The notes under the pieces were generated by a model. That model had not been told where the DNA came from and did no database searches. It worked only from the letters and a program-made list of their open reading frames with translations. A DNA stretch of 64,000 nt, taken from NCBI GenBank assembly GCA_003522145.1, contig DPGD01000031.1:1-64000 (forward strand), in the 5' to 3' direction. The first letter of the stretch is position 1, and every line of letters starts with the position of its first letter. The position numbers and the translations under genes are program-made. Source of the DNA: Clostridiales bacterium (lineage in GTDB: Bacteria > Bacillota > Clostridia > Oscillospirales > CAG-272). Below, in pieces: positions 8,245 through 17,931 of this stretch.

Positions 8245-11200
8245 ATGGAATTTGTACATCTGCATCTGCACAGCGAATACAGTATGCTGGACGGCGCCTG
8301 TCGGCTCTCCCTTCTGCCCAAGGCCGCCAAAGACCTGGGCTTTACCGCTTTGGCACTGACCGATCACGGAAATATGTTCGGAGCGGTCACCTTTTACAAG
8401 GAGTGTCGGAAGGCCGGCGTAAAACCGATCATCGGTTGCGAAGTCTATGTGGCACCGGGCAGCCGATTTGAGAAAAACAAGGACGACCGCTACAATCATC
8501 TGACCCTGTTGTGTGAAAACGAAACCGGGTATCGGAATCTGTGCAAGCTGGTGTCCGCCGGATATACCGAAGGCTTTTATTCCAAGCCCAGGGTGGATGA
8601 CGAGCTTTTTTCCCTCTATCACGAAGGCCTGATTGCCCTTTCGGGGTGCGTGGCGGGAAGAATTCCCCAGTTGATTCTTATGGATGACGAGGAAGGTGCG
8701 GAGCGGGAAGCTCGGCGGTACGGCGCACTTTTCGGGACGGATCATTTTTTTCTTGAAATTCAGAATCATTTTACCGAAGAGGAAAAGAAGATCGAAAAGG
8801 GTCTTTGCCGAATTTCCGAAAGAACTGGATTGCCTCTGGTCGCCACAAACGATGTGCACTATATCCGTCGCAAGGATGCCGATGTGCAGGCGGTGCTTCT
8901 CTGTATCCAGACCGGAAGGACGCTGGAGGAAGGACGCCCCTTCGGCTTTGAAAGCGATGAGTATTATCTGAAATCTCCCGAAGAAATGGCCAGTTTGTTC
9001 AAGGAACATCCAAAGGCCTTGGAAAACACCGGCCGCATTGCGGAACGGTGCCGGTTTGACTTTGATTTTTCAGAAAGACATCTGCCCACCTATCCGTTGC
9101 CCGAAGGGGTTACTTCCTCGGCTTTCCTGAAGGAGCTTGCCGAGAACGGACTGAAGGAGAAAGCGGAAAAGGGTCTGCTTTGTTTGGAAAACCATACTTT
9201 TGAGGATTATAAATTCCGGATGATCTATGAGTTGATGATGATCGAAAAGATGGGCTATTGCGATTATTATCTGATTGTCTGGGATTTTGTGAATCATGCT
9301 AAGAATATGGGCATACCGGTCGGTCCCGGCAGAGGCTCGGGAGCGGGAAGCCTGGTGGCCTATCTTGTCGGAATCACCGAGATCGATTCTATCCACTACG
9401 ATCTGCTTTTTGAGCGGTTTCTCAACCCGGAACGGGTGAGCATGCCCGATTTTGATGTGGATTTTTGCTATGACCGGCGGGATGAGGTTATTGCCTATGT
9501 TTCGGAAAAGTACGGCAAGGATCATGTGTCCCAGATTGCGGCCTTCGGAACCCTGGGAGCCAGGGCAGCGGTGCGGGATGTGGGCAGAGTCCTTGGCATT
9601 TCCTATGGGGAGACCGATGCGGTGGCCAAGCTGATTCCCCACAAGCCCGATATGACCATTGGTGAAGCATTGAAGGGCAAACAGCTTGCAGAGCTTTACA
9701 GGGAGCGCTTGTCTGTGCGTCAGCTTTTAGACACCGCCTTGGCAGTGGAAGGGATGCCCCGGCACATCACCACCCATGCGGCCGGTGTGGTGATTACCGA
9801 ACGGCCGGTTTCGGATTACCTGCCGTTGGCAACCTCCTCCGGTGCGGTGCTGACCCAGTACGACATGAATACCGTGGCGGAGCTGGGACTGCTGAAATTC
9901 GATTTTTTAGCCTTACGGTACCTGACCGTGATTGAAAACGCCTGTTGCATGGTGCGCAGGAAGGAACCGGAATTCTCGGTGGAAAAGATTCCTCCCGACG
10001 ATGAAAAAGCCATGAATTTGGTGTGCGAAGGCGAAACCGAAGGGCTTTTTCAGCTGGAATCGGCCGGAATGAAGCGTCTCCTTGTGCAAATGAAGCCCCA
10101 AAATATAGAGGACCTGATGATGGCGATCGCTCTGTACCGACCCGGTCCCATGGAGTCCATTCCGATATTGCTTGCGGCACGGAACAGCGGAAAAGCTCCG
10201 GAATATAAAATCGACAGGCTGAAGGAAATCTTAGACAGCACTTCCGGCGTGATCGTGTACCAGGAGCAGGTCATGCAGATCTTCCGGAAGATCGCCGGAT
10301 ATTCCTTCGGCAGAGCCGATGTGGTCCGCAGAGCCATGGCCAAAAAGCATTCCGAAGAGTTGGAAAGGGAGCGGACCGGATTCATAGAGGGCGCAAAAAA
10401 GAACTTTGTAAAGGAAGAGGACGCCAACGAGCTGTTTGATTCCATGGTTTCCTTTGCAAGCTATGCATTCAATAAAAGCCACGCCGCTGCCTATGCGGTG
10501 CTTGCCTACCGAACGGTGTATCTGAAGGCCTATTATCCCGAGGAATATATGGCAGCGCTTCTGACCTCGGTCTGCGGAGACGAAAAAAAGACGGCAGAGT
10601 ATATCTCCTACTTGGAAAAGAAAAAAATTCCGATACTCCCGCCGGACATCAATGAAAGCGAAAAGGGCTTTACCGCCACCGAAAAGGGCGTTTGCTTCGG
10701 ACTTCTCGGAATTAAGAATGTGGGAGATGGCTTTGTGCAAGCCGTTCTGGATGTGAGAAAAAAGGAAGGTCCCTTCTCCTCCTTGGAGGACTTTGTCAGA
10801 AGAATGCTCCGCAAGGGACTGAATAAGTCCCAATTGTCCGCTTTGATCGGTGCCGGTGCCTTTGACTCTCTCGGCGTTTTCAGAAGCCGGATGACCGAGG
10901 GAATGGAGGAACTCCTTTCCTATGTGGCAGAGGAACAAAGACGGAGCGCCGAAGGGCAGATCGATCTGTTTTCTGCGACCGGCGGGGCCTCTTCAGGGGA
11001 GCAGGCCAAGGCCGCCTTTGTCTATCCCGATATACCGGAGTACTCCCTGAAGCAACGGCTGAAAACCGAAAAGGAGCTGACCGGAATGTGGCTTTCCGGC
11101 CACCCTCTCTTTGACTACAGCCGGAACATGGACGCATTGAAGCCCGACGGGATCGCAGAAATTCTTGCTTCCTTTGAAGATGAGGGGGATCCGGCAAGAA

Positions 11201-11853
11201 GGTACAGGGACGGAGACGCAGTGGCGGTTTGCGGTATGATCTCCTCTTTTTCGGTAAAGACTTCCAAGGCGGGAAACCGTTTCTGTCTGCTTCGGTTGGA
11301 GGACGCTCACGGAAGTATGGACGCTCTCATTTTTGAAAAGGTGCTGGATCGGATTTCCGACTATCTGGAAAACGGTCGGCCGGTATACCTGAAGGGCAAG
11401 CTCTCGGCAAAGGAAGAGGAAGAGCCGAAGATCACCGTGTCTGACCTGATGCCGTTGTTGCCCGACAGTCAGTTTGAACATCTTTCCAAGGAGCTGGAGC
11501 CCCAGAGCCCGAAGCCGGCCGTTGAAACGGCTGCGGAACCGGGAGAAAAGGGAGAGGACCGCTCTCTGCTTGCGGACGAAAGAGCTAAGAGCAGGGCAGA
11601 AGTACCGACGAAAACTCCGGGGCAGTCGACTGCCCCCAAGCCGAAGAAGCTGTATATCCGGCTTTCGGACGATGAGAAGATCAACAAGCGGCTGACTGCG
11701 CTGTCGGAAATCTTTGAGGGAACCACTCCTTTGGTTTTCTATCTTCCGAAAGAGAAAAGGTATGTGGACAGCGGACAAAAGGTTGCGCTCAGTCCCTATC
11801 TGCTGGAGGTCATGCGGGAAATCGGCGGGGAAGAAAATATTGTGTACAAATAA
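8245..11853 (+). CDS. dnaE: DNA polymerase III alpha subunit DnaE
   Basis: This is a replicative C-family polymerase subunit of 1202 residues. The N-terminal PHP domain starts FVHLHLHSEYSMLDG and keeps the metal-binding LTDHGNM. The palm carries the catalytic pair in PDFDVDF near residue 403, with the GPGRGSGAGS loop upstream. The C-terminal third includes the helix-hairpin-helix region, an OB-fold region (GMISSFSVKTSKAGN) and an alanine/glutamate-rich linker. AAGGAGGG precedes the ATG. PolC is not in the window, so the division of labour with another polymerase cannot be judged. Confidence 0.95.
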   Translation: MEFVHLHLHSEYSMLDGACRLSLLPKAAKDLGFTALALTDHGNMFGAVTFYKECRKAGVKPIIGCEVYVAPGSRFEKNKDDRYNHLTLLCENETGYRNLCKLVSAGYTEGFYSKPRVDDELFSLYHEGLIALSGCVAGRIPQLILMDDEEGAEREARRYGALFGTDHFFLEIQNHFTEEEKKIEKGLCRISERTGLPLVATNDVHYIRRKDADVQAVLLCIQTGRTLEEGRPFGFESDEYYLKSPEEMASLFKEHPKALENTGRIAERCRFDFDFSERHLPTYPLPEGVTSSAFLKELAENGLKEKAEKGLLCLENHTFEDYKFRMIYELMMIEKMGYCDYYLIVWDFVNHAKNMGIPVGPGRGSGAGSLVAYLVGITEIDSIHYDLLFERFLNPERVSMPDFDVDFCYDRRDEVIAYVSEKYGKDHVSQIAAFGTLGARAAVRDVGRVLGISYGETDAVAKLIPHKPDMTIGEALKGKQLAELYRERLSVRQLLDTALAVEGMPRHITTHAAGVVITERPVSDYLPLATSSGAVLTQYDMNTVAELGLLKFDFLALRYLTVIENACCMVRRKEPEFSVEKIPPDDEKAMNLVCEGETEGLFQLESAGMKRLLVQMKPQNIEDLMMAIALYRPGPMESIPILLAARNSGKAPEYKIDRLKEILDSTSGVIVYQEQVMQIFRKIAGYSFGRADVVRRAMAKKHSEELERERTGFIEGAKKNFVKEEDANELFDSMVSFASYAFNKSHAAAYAVLAYRTVYLKAYYPEEYMAALLTSVCGDEKKTAEYISYLEKKKIPILPPDINESEKGFTATEKGVCFGLLGIKNVGDGFVQAVLDVRKKEGPFSSLEDFVRRMLRKGLNKSQLSALIGAGAFDSLGVFRSRMTEGMEELLSYVAEEQRRSAEGQIDLFSATGGASSGEQAKAAFVYPDIPEYSLKQRLKTEKELTGMWLSGHPLFDYSRNMDALKPDGIAEILASFEDEGDPARRYRDGDAVAVCGMISSFSVKTSKAGNRFCLLRLEDAHGSMDALIFEKVLDRISDYLENGRPVYLKGKLSAKEEEEPKITVSDLMPLLPDSQFEHLSKELEPQSPKPAVETAAEPGEKGEDRSLLADERAKSRAEVPTKTPGQSTAPKPKKLYIRLSDDEKINKRLTALSEIFEGTTPLVFYLPKEKRYVDSGQKVALSPYLLEVMREIGGEENIVYK

Positions 11854-11889
11854 AAACAAAGATACTTTCGTTTGGAAAGGGGATGTGGA

Positions 11890-14640
11890 ATGGGCATGGA
11901 AACCGAAAAAGAAAAAAAGTCTATAAAAAAAGATCATCCTGCCGAAGAAAAGGCTTCAGTGAAGATGAAAAATAAACCCAAAAGGAGCAGGTCTGATAGA
12001 TCCGTCGAAGAACCGTCCTCAAACGAAAAGTCGGGTAAAGCCGGGAAAAAAGTGAACTTGGTACAGGAAACCGGAGAGGCGGCAAAATTCTTAGCAAGAG
12101 GCATCGGAAGGGTCTTTACGGCTCTCGGAAGTATTCTTCTGACCGTTCTTCTGATTGGCGGACTGTGCGCACTGATTGTGGGCACGGCCTTTGCGGTGTA
12201 TCTTTCCGGCTATGTGGATTCCAGTATCGACGAATTTGAGATACTGGCCTCAGAGCAGAAGCGGACTTCTCAGATTTTTGTGGATGACGGGATGGGCAAC
12301 CTGAGCGAACTGGAGGATCAGAAGCTCTATATGTCGGAGAACCGGGTGTATGTGGACTATGAAGACATTCCCCAGAATCTGATTGACGCCTATATTTCCA
12401 CAGAGGACAAGCGGTTCTATGACCATAACGGCGTGGACTGGCTGCGCACGATCAAGGCAACGGTCTATTATGCCCTCGGCAACAGCGCCGGAGGAGGCTC
12501 CACTTTGACCCAGCAGTTGATTAAAAATGCAACCGGAAATAACGACAACACTCCCCAGCGGAAGATCGGCGAGATCTTTCAGGCCCTGAATCTGGAGAAG
12601 AATTACAGCAAAGAGCAGATTCTGGAAATGTATCTGAACACCATTTATCTCTCTCAGGGCTGTTACGGAGTCCAGTCGGCCTCCTATACCTACTTCGGCA
12701 AGCCTGTGAAGGAACTGAACCTGTTGGAGTGTGCGGCGATTGCCTCCATCACCCAGAATCCTTCCAAGTGGGACCCCAAGCTCCATCCGGAAAACAACAT
12801 CATCAGACGAAACGGCATTCTGGAGAATATGCTGGAGCAGGGAAAAATCACAAAAGCCGAATTCGATTCTGCCTACAATGCCGAATTGACCATTTATGAC
12901 CCGGAGGAGTCGGAGGATCCCGATAACGATCCGGGGGAATCGTCCGGTTCTGCCACCGGCGTAAACTCCTGGTATGTGGACGCCGTGATCGAGGACGCCA
13001 TCGAACTGCTGATGGAACGCTATGAGGTGAACTACAATGTGGGTGAGCAGATGCTCTATACCGGCGGCTTCCGCATTGTGACAGCCATGGACCCCAAAGT
13101 GCAGCAGGTGCTGGAGGAGGTATTTACCGACACCGACATCATTGATGAGATCATCGGTGCCAGCCCCGGCATGGTCAAGCCCCAGTCCGCCATTGTGGTG
13201 CTGGACACCAAGAACGGAAACATTCTGGGTCTGGTCGGCGGAAGAGGCGAAAAATACAAATCCAGACTGTTCAATTTTGCAACGCAGGCACACCGTCAGA
13301 CCGGCTCTGCCATGAAACCGCTGTCGGTCTACGGTCCGGCCTTAGAGAGCGGAATTATCAATTATGCAACGGTTTTTGACGATTCACCCTACAGCTACGA
13401 TGATGAAGGAAACGGTTGGCCGAAAAACTCCCCGGCAGTCTACAGAGGACTGACGCCGGTCATCACCGGAATTACCAATTCCGTCAACACCATGGCAGTG
13501 AAAATCTTAGACCGGCTGGGCATTGAAAATTCCTTTAATTTCCTGACCGAAAAAATGCACATCACAACCCTCTATCGGAATAAGGTCATCAACGGAAGCG
13601 TGTACAACGATCTGAGCTTACCGGCTTTAGCGCTGGGCGGTATGACCGAGGGTGTTTCGGTAAGAGAGCTGGCGGGAGGCTTTACCACCTTCACCAATGA
13701 AGGTGTTTACTGTCAGCCCCGCACGGTCCTGAAAATTCTGGATTCCAAGGGAAACACGGTGGTGGACAATGCGTTGCTCACCGAGGAATGCCTCAGCAGG
13801 GAAAACGCCTCCATCATGACCAAAATGATGAACAATGTGGTGGTAAACGGTACAGGCTCTTCGATCAAGTTGAAGAACTATGTGTTTACCGCCGGCAAAA
13901 CCGGTACCACGACCAAGAACAACGATAAATGGTTCGTAGGGTACACCCCTTATTATCTGGGAGGGGTCTGGTTTGGATACGAGCGGGCCCAGTCTTTGGG
14001 AGGCTTTTCAGGAAATCCGGCCATGAAAATCTGGGATTATGCCATGACCAAATTGCACGAGGAACTGGTCTTTACGCCGGATGGGGAAGACGGATTTGAT
14101 TATCAGACCGACCGTCAGGGCAACGCCATTCCGAAAATTTACAGCGATGTGATCGATCCGGGCGTTCTGACTCTGCAATTCTGCCAGACCTGCGGAAAAC
14201 TGGCCACCGAAAAATGCAAAAAGGTCTACCGCTACGGCACCTCCAACACCCAGAATATGACGGCAACCGGCTATTTTACAGCCGACAATATGCCTACGGA
14301 GTCCTGCACCTGCCATGTGGAGGTGACCTTCTGCACAGCGGGAAACCATTTGGCAAGCGAAGCCTGTCCCGAAGAATACCTGAAAAAGCGGGTCATTACG
14401 GTGGTGGATTCGGCAAAGGACCGGTATACCTACAACGGTAAGTCGGTGTATGCCTACCGAAGTGACGAAAAAGCGGTATTCTATGCTAAGGGCGACGGCA
14501 CTTACGGCGGATTTGATCCGCAGAATCCCTTTGATTCTTTCTGCACAAAACACAGCCAATCGTCAGAGCTGCCTTTGGCAAGTGCACCTGTAGCCGCAAC
14601 GCCCACAGAGAAAAGCAAACGAAGAAAAGACCGGAAATAA
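11890..14640 (+). CDS. Class A penicillin-binding protein (PBP1A type)
   Basis: This bifunctional membrane-anchored peptidoglycan synthase has 916 residues. A basic cytoplasmic tail of about 75 residues precedes one transmembrane helix (SILLTVLLIGGLCALIVG). The GT51 glycosyltransferase shows TEDKRFYDHNGVD and GGSTLTQQL. The transpeptidase has SxxK as SAMK near residue 474, an SxN-type SVN and KTG in GKTGTTTKNN. The C-terminal 130 residues form an extracellular tail with repeated cysteines (CQTC, CTCH and others), possibly disulfide-linked. The ATG at 11890 follows AAAGGGGA; upstream TTG 11872 is less likely. The gene ends the long ispA run at a terminator. Confidence 0.93.
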   Translation: MGMETEKEKKSIKKDHPAEEKASVKMKNKPKRSRSDRSVEEPSSNEKSGKAGKKVNLVQETGEAAKFLARGIGRVFTALGSILLTVLLIGGLCALIVGTAFAVYLSGYVDSSIDEFEILASEQKRTSQIFVDDGMGNLSELEDQKLYMSENRVYVDYEDIPQNLIDAYISTEDKRFYDHNGVDWLRTIKATVYYALGNSAGGGSTLTQQLIKNATGNNDNTPQRKIGEIFQALNLEKNYSKEQILEMYLNTIYLSQGCYGVQSASYTYFGKPVKELNLLECAAIASITQNPSKWDPKLHPENNIIRRNGILENMLEQGKITKAEFDSAYNAELTIYDPEESEDPDNDPGESSGSATGVNSWYVDAVIEDAIELLMERYEVNYNVGEQMLYTGGFRIVTAMDPKVQQVLEEVFTDTDIIDEIIGASPGMVKPQSAIVVLDTKNGNILGLVGGRGEKYKSRLFNFATQAHRQTGSAMKPLSVYGPALESGIINYATVFDDSPYSYDDEGNGWPKNSPAVYRGLTPVITGITNSVNTMAVKILDRLGIENSFNFLTEKMHITTLYRNKVINGSVYNDLSLPALALGGMTEGVSVRELAGGFTTFTNEGVYCQPRTVLKILDSKGNTVVDNALLTEECLSRENASIMTKMMNNVVVNGTGSSIKLKNYVFTAGKTGTTTKNNDKWFVGYTPYYLGGVWFGYERAQSLGGFSGNPAMKIWDYAMTKLHEELVFTPDGEDGFDYQTDRQGNAIPKIYSDVIDPGVLTLQFCQTCGKLATEKCKKVYRYGTSNTQNMTATGYFTADNMPTESCTCHVEVTFCTAGNHLASEACPEEYLKKRVITVVDSAKDRYTYNGKSVYAYRSDEKAVFYAKGDGTYGGFDPQNPFDSFCTKHSQSSELPLASAPVAATPTEKSKRRKDRK

Positions 14641-14655
14641 GCACCTGAAATTGCG

Positions 14656-14696
14656 AAAAGAAGACGGAAAAGAGGTTCTTTGCCGTCTTCTTTTTT
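14656..14696 (+). terminator. Rho-independent terminator after PBP1A gene
   Basis: The inverted repeat AAAAGAAGACGG (14656-14667) / CCGTCTTCTTTT (14683-14694) ends in a run of six T. It closes the co-directional run that starts at ispA. Confidence 0.85.
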
Positions 14697-14738
14697 CATA
14701 TAGTTTCATCAGAACTCTTTGAAAAGAGGTGATCGTTC

Positions 14739-15239
14739 TTGGATTTCTTTGAAAGGTGGAAAAGGGAAAGTCGGCTCTTGAAAAAGCCCGGCATATTGCT
14801 TTGCTTCGGCTTCGGTGCGCTTGCAGCGCTGTTATGCATCTTGGCCTGCGGAAGCGATCAGCTATATCTGCTCACTTTACATCGGCAAAGGCTCCCCTCC
14901 GCTTTTTTTCTCGCTCTCTGGTTTCTTTTGTGGAGTGGCGGATGCGCATTTTGCGCAGGGATATTCTGGTTTGGAACCGCAGATTGCAAAAGCCGGCGAC
15001 GCGGAGTGCTGCTCTGCTGCTTTGCGTTGCTTTTCACGCTCTTCTTCTATATTGCCTTTGTCAAAGCCATGTCCTTTATTTTTGCACTGTTTATGCTTTT
15101 GTGGGTTGTGGTTTTGCAGGTGTTTGCTTTGTGGGAAGCATTCCGGCTGTCGGCGGTTCTGATAATCGCACAAATATTCGGACTGTTTGTAAGTCTGATT
15201 TTTTTGCGGTATATTTTTGTGGCCATTTTTTTGAAATGA
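14739..15239 (+). CDS. Small multi-spanning membrane protein, TspO/MBR-like
   Basis: The predicted product of 166 residues contains five hydrophobic segments (about 20-40, 55-75, 87-107, 110-130 and 135-160). Hydrophobic order and tryptophan placement (ALWFLLWSGG, LFMLLWVVVLQVFALWEAF) recall the TspO/MBR family of tetrapyrrole- or lipid-binding membrane proteins, but the usual PPPW-type signature is not evident, so the assignment is tentative. The TTG start is chosen because GAGGTGATC lies about seven bases upstream. It sits between a PBP and a D,D-carboxypeptidase gene. A competing open frame (14756-15268) is arginine-rich and lacks this ribosome site. Confidence 0.6.
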   Translation: MDFFERWKRESRLLKKPGILLCFGFGALAALLCILACGSDQLYLLTLHRQRLPSAFFLALWFLLWSGGCAFCAGIFWFGTADCKSRRRGVLLCCFALLFTLFFYIAFVKAMSFIFALFMLLWVVVLQVFALWEAFRLSAVLIIAQIFGLFVSLIFLRYIFVAIFLK

Positions 15240-15285
15240 ACGGGCAAAAAGGAAAATCCGGTAACTGAAGAAAGGAAGAAAGAAT

Positions 15286-16425
15286 ATGGTGAAAATGAGA
15301 AAAATACTGGCTCTGTTGCTTGCCTTGCTGACCCTTGGTGTGCTTCCCCTGATGTCTTGGGGCGACGGAATTGAAACCCAAGCCAAAAGTCTGATTCTGG
15401 TGGAGGACTCCACCGGCAAGGTGCTCTATGAACTGAATGCGGACGAGAGTCTGCCCCCGGCCTCCGTCACCAAAATCATGACTCTGCTTTTGGTTTTTGA
15501 GGCAATTGAGGAGGGAAAACTCCGCTTTGAGGATCCGATCACGGTCAGCGAACAGGCGGCCAAGATGGGCGGTTCGCAGGTGTATCTGGAGCAGGGAGAG
15601 CAAATGACCGTTGACGAACTGCTGAAATGCGTGGTGATCGCTTCGGCAAACGATGCGGCGGCGGCCTTGGCAGAGGCCGTTTCGGGATCTTTGGAGAGCT
15701 TTGTTTCGGATATGAACCGCCGAGCCGCGGAATTGGGCATGAGCCACAGTCATTTTGAAAATACCAACGGGTTGGATGATACCACAACCACCCACCTGAC
15801 CTCGGCACGAGATATTGCAATCATGTCCAAAGAGCTTTTGAAGCACGAAAAAATCTTTGATTATACTACTATATGGATGGATACCGTGCGCAATGGTGCC
15901 TTCGGTCTGACCAACACCAACCGTCTCATCCGCTTTTACAACGGAGCAAACGGCTTGAAAACCGGTTCCACCTCCAAGGCCGGCTTCTGCATTTCGGCAA
16001 CGGCCAAGAGAGACGGAATGCAGCTGATCGCCGTGGTTATGGGTTCTCCCACGCGGGATGAGCGAAATGCCACAGCTGCTAAACTTTTGGACTATGGCTT
16101 TGCCCGCTATGAAGTTTACAACACTCCTTCCCTTACGCAAGAGACCTTGCCGGTCTTAGGCGGAAAAAAGGATTCCGTGCTTTTGGACTGCACGCCCCAA
16201 TCCTTTGTCCTTGAAAAAGGGCAGGACAAAAAGGTGGAAATTCTCACCGAACTTCCTGAGAATCTGAAAGCACCGGTGGAAAAAGGCCAGATTTTGGGAA
16301 AAATAGTCTACAAGCTGGACGGTACGGAATTGGGCTCAAAAGAAATTTGTGCCAAGGAGTCCGTGGACCGTTTGAGCAAATGGGATTTGTTCAAAAAAAT
16401 GTTTTCTTTGTCCACTTTATTTTGA
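15286..16425 (+). CDS. D-alanyl-D-alanine carboxypeptidase (DacF/PBP5-like)
   Basis: This low-molecular-weight penicillin-binding protein (peptidase S11) trims the terminal D-Ala from peptidoglycan stem peptides. A signal peptide is visible (MRKILALLLALLTLG core). The active-site set is SVTK near residue 63, SAN near residue 122 and KTG in NGLKTGSTSKAG near residue 225. A PBP5-type C-terminal beta domain and an amphipathic tail (SKWDLFKKMFSLSTLF) for membrane association follow. The 379 residues are typical. GAAAGGAAGA precedes the ATG. Confidence 0.92.
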   Translation: MVKMRKILALLLALLTLGVLPLMSWGDGIETQAKSLILVEDSTGKVLYELNADESLPPASVTKIMTLLLVFEAIEEGKLRFEDPITVSEQAAKMGGSQVYLEQGEQMTVDELLKCVVIASANDAAAALAEAVSGSLESFVSDMNRRAAELGMSHSHFENTNGLDDTTTTHLTSARDIAIMSKELLKHEKIFDYTTIWMDTVRNGAFGLTNTNRLIRFYNGANGLKTGSTSKAGFCISATAKRDGMQLIAVVMGSPTRDERNATAAKLLDYGFARYEVYNTPSLTQETLPVLGGKKDSVLLDCTPQSFVLEKGQDKKVEILTELPENLKAPVEKGQILGKIVYKLDGTELGSKEICAKESVDRLSKWDLFKKMFSLSTLF

Positions 16426-16433
16426 GAAAGCCC

Positions 16434-16462
16434 TTGAAAAAGCAGGAAGATCAAGGTATAAT
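16434..16462 (+). promoter_or_regulatory. Sigma-A promoter of pgi
   Basis: TTGAAA (16434-16439), a 17-base spacer and TATAAT (16457-16462) lie just upstream of pgi, directly after the carboxypeptidase stop codon. Confidence 0.8.
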
Positions 16463-16494
16463 GGCGGTAATTGAAGTATAAGGAAGGTCAAAAA

Positions 16495-17838
16495 ATGTCT
16501 GTACGGTTGAACGATCGGTATTTGAAAAATTTTATTTCCGATGAGGATTATTCTTCGGTGAAGGCTCGGGCTCTAACGGCGCTTGAAACGGTTTTGGAGG
16601 GAAACGGAAAGGGAAACGATTTTTTAGGGTGGAGAAAACTGCCCGATGTGCCGGACAAGGAAGAGTTTGAAAGAATCAAGCTGGCGGCCGAAAAGATCAA
16701 AAAGAGCTGTGACATCCTGCTGGTCATCGGAATTGGCGGATCCTATTTGGGCGCCAGAGCGGCCATTGAATTCTGCAAGGGGCAGAACTACAACGAGTTG
16801 CGCAAGGCGACCCCTGCCATTTATTTTGTGGGAAAGGACCTGAGTGCGGCCACGGTCTGCGAAACTCTTGCCCTGATTGAAGGCAAGGATGTTTGTCTGA
16901 ATGTGATTTCCAAGTCGGGCACGACCACCGAACCGGCTGTTGCCTTCCGGATTTTCAGAGAGTGGATGGAAAAGAAATACGGGGAGAAAGAAGCCTCCCG
17001 GCGTATCTTTGTGACCACTGACCGGAAAAGAGGAAAATTGAAGGAGCTTTCAACGGAAAAAGGCTATGAAACCTTTGTGGTGCCCGACGATGTGGGCGGA
17101 AGATTCTCCGTGCTTTCGGCTGTGGGACTGCTGCCCATCGCCTGCGCCGGAATAGATATTGAGGAGCTGGTGAAAGGTGCCAAGGATTCAAGAGCCCTCT
17201 ATTCCAACGAAAAAACCTTTGAGAAAAACGATTGTGTGCGTTATGCGGCCATTCGGAACATTCTGCTTTCCAAAGGCAAGAAGACGGAGGTTCTTGCAAG
17301 CTATGAGCCCTCACTGTCCATGACCGCCGAATGGTGGAAGCAATTGTACGGCGAGAGTGAAGGAAAAGAGAAAAAGGGTCTGTTCCCGGCTTCTGTTTGT
17401 TTCACCACCGATCTGCACTCCTTGGGACAGTTTATTCAAGAGGGCACTCCCTTGCTCTTTGAGACGGTTCTGGACCTTTTGAATCCGGGTTACGGAATAA
17501 AGATTCCCCATGATCCGGCCAATGCCGATGGATTGAACTTCCTCTCGGATAAGGAATTGCATGAGGTGAACCGGACTGCCTTTGTGGCCACGGCTCTGGC
17601 TCATACCGAGGGGGGCGTGCCGAATGTGGTGTTGGAATTGGACAGCCGCAGTGCGTATGATTTCGGATATCTGGTCTATTTCTTTGAGCTTGCCTGTGCG
17701 GTGTCCGGCTATATTCTGGGGGTAAACCCCTTCGATCAGCCGGGAGTGGAAGCATATAAAAAGAATATGTTTGCACTGTTGGGCAAGCCGGGCGAGGAAT
17801 TCGATGTCCTAAGAGAGCAGCTTTCAAAAAAAATCTGA
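16495..17838 (+). CDS. pgi: Glucose-6-phosphate isomerase
   Basis: This cytoplasmic enzyme interconverts glucose-6-phosphate and fructose-6-phosphate, linking glycolysis with the glycogen genes at 45-55 kb. Family motifs are GIGGSYLGARA for phosphate binding, VISKSGTTTEPAVAFR, and QFIQEGTPLLFETVL. The 447 residues match the short Firmicute type. The ATG at 16495 follows AAGGAAGG and gives the expected MSVRLND beginning; a TTG at 16471 would put the ribosome site within the gene. It has its own promoter. Confidence 0.95.
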   Translation: MSVRLNDRYLKNFISDEDYSSVKARALTALETVLEGNGKGNDFLGWRKLPDVPDKEEFERIKLAAEKIKKSCDILLVIGIGGSYLGARAAIEFCKGQNYNELRKATPAIYFVGKDLSAATVCETLALIEGKDVCLNVISKSGTTTEPAVAFRIFREWMEKKYGEKEASRRIFVTTDRKRGKLKELSTEKGYETFVVPDDVGGRFSVLSAVGLLPIACAGIDIEELVKGAKDSRALYSNEKTFEKNDCVRYAAIRNILLSKGKKTEVLASYEPSLSMTAEWWKQLYGESEGKEKKGLFPASVCFTTDLHSLGQFIQEGTPLLFETVLDLLNPGYGIKIPHDPANADGLNFLSDKELHEVNRTAFVATALAHTEGGVPNVVLELDSRSAYDFGYLVYFFELACAVSGYILGVNPFDQPGVEAYKKNMFALLGKPGEEFDVLREQLSKKI

Positions 17839-17866
17839 AATCCTCCTTGTTTTTTGACAAAGGTAC

Positions 17867-17895
17867 TTGAAAATCCCGAGAATATTCTGTATAAT
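17867..17895 (+). promoter_or_regulatory. Sigma-A promoter of the P-loop protein gene
   Basis: TTGAAA (17867-17872) and a perfect TATAAT (17890-17895) are 17 bases apart and about 37 bases upstream of the ATG. A TTGACA at 17854 is too far from the -10 to be the -35. Confidence 0.8.
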
Positions 17896-17931
17896 GAGAT
17901 AAAATAAAACCATCTACGGAGGGCAAATTGT

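Noticed and set aside
14756..15268. 170-codon forward frame overlapping the TspO-like gene
   Set aside because: Arginine-, serine- and cysteine-rich composition, no good ribosome site; the alternative frame is hydrophobic, with a strong AGAGGTGATC site.
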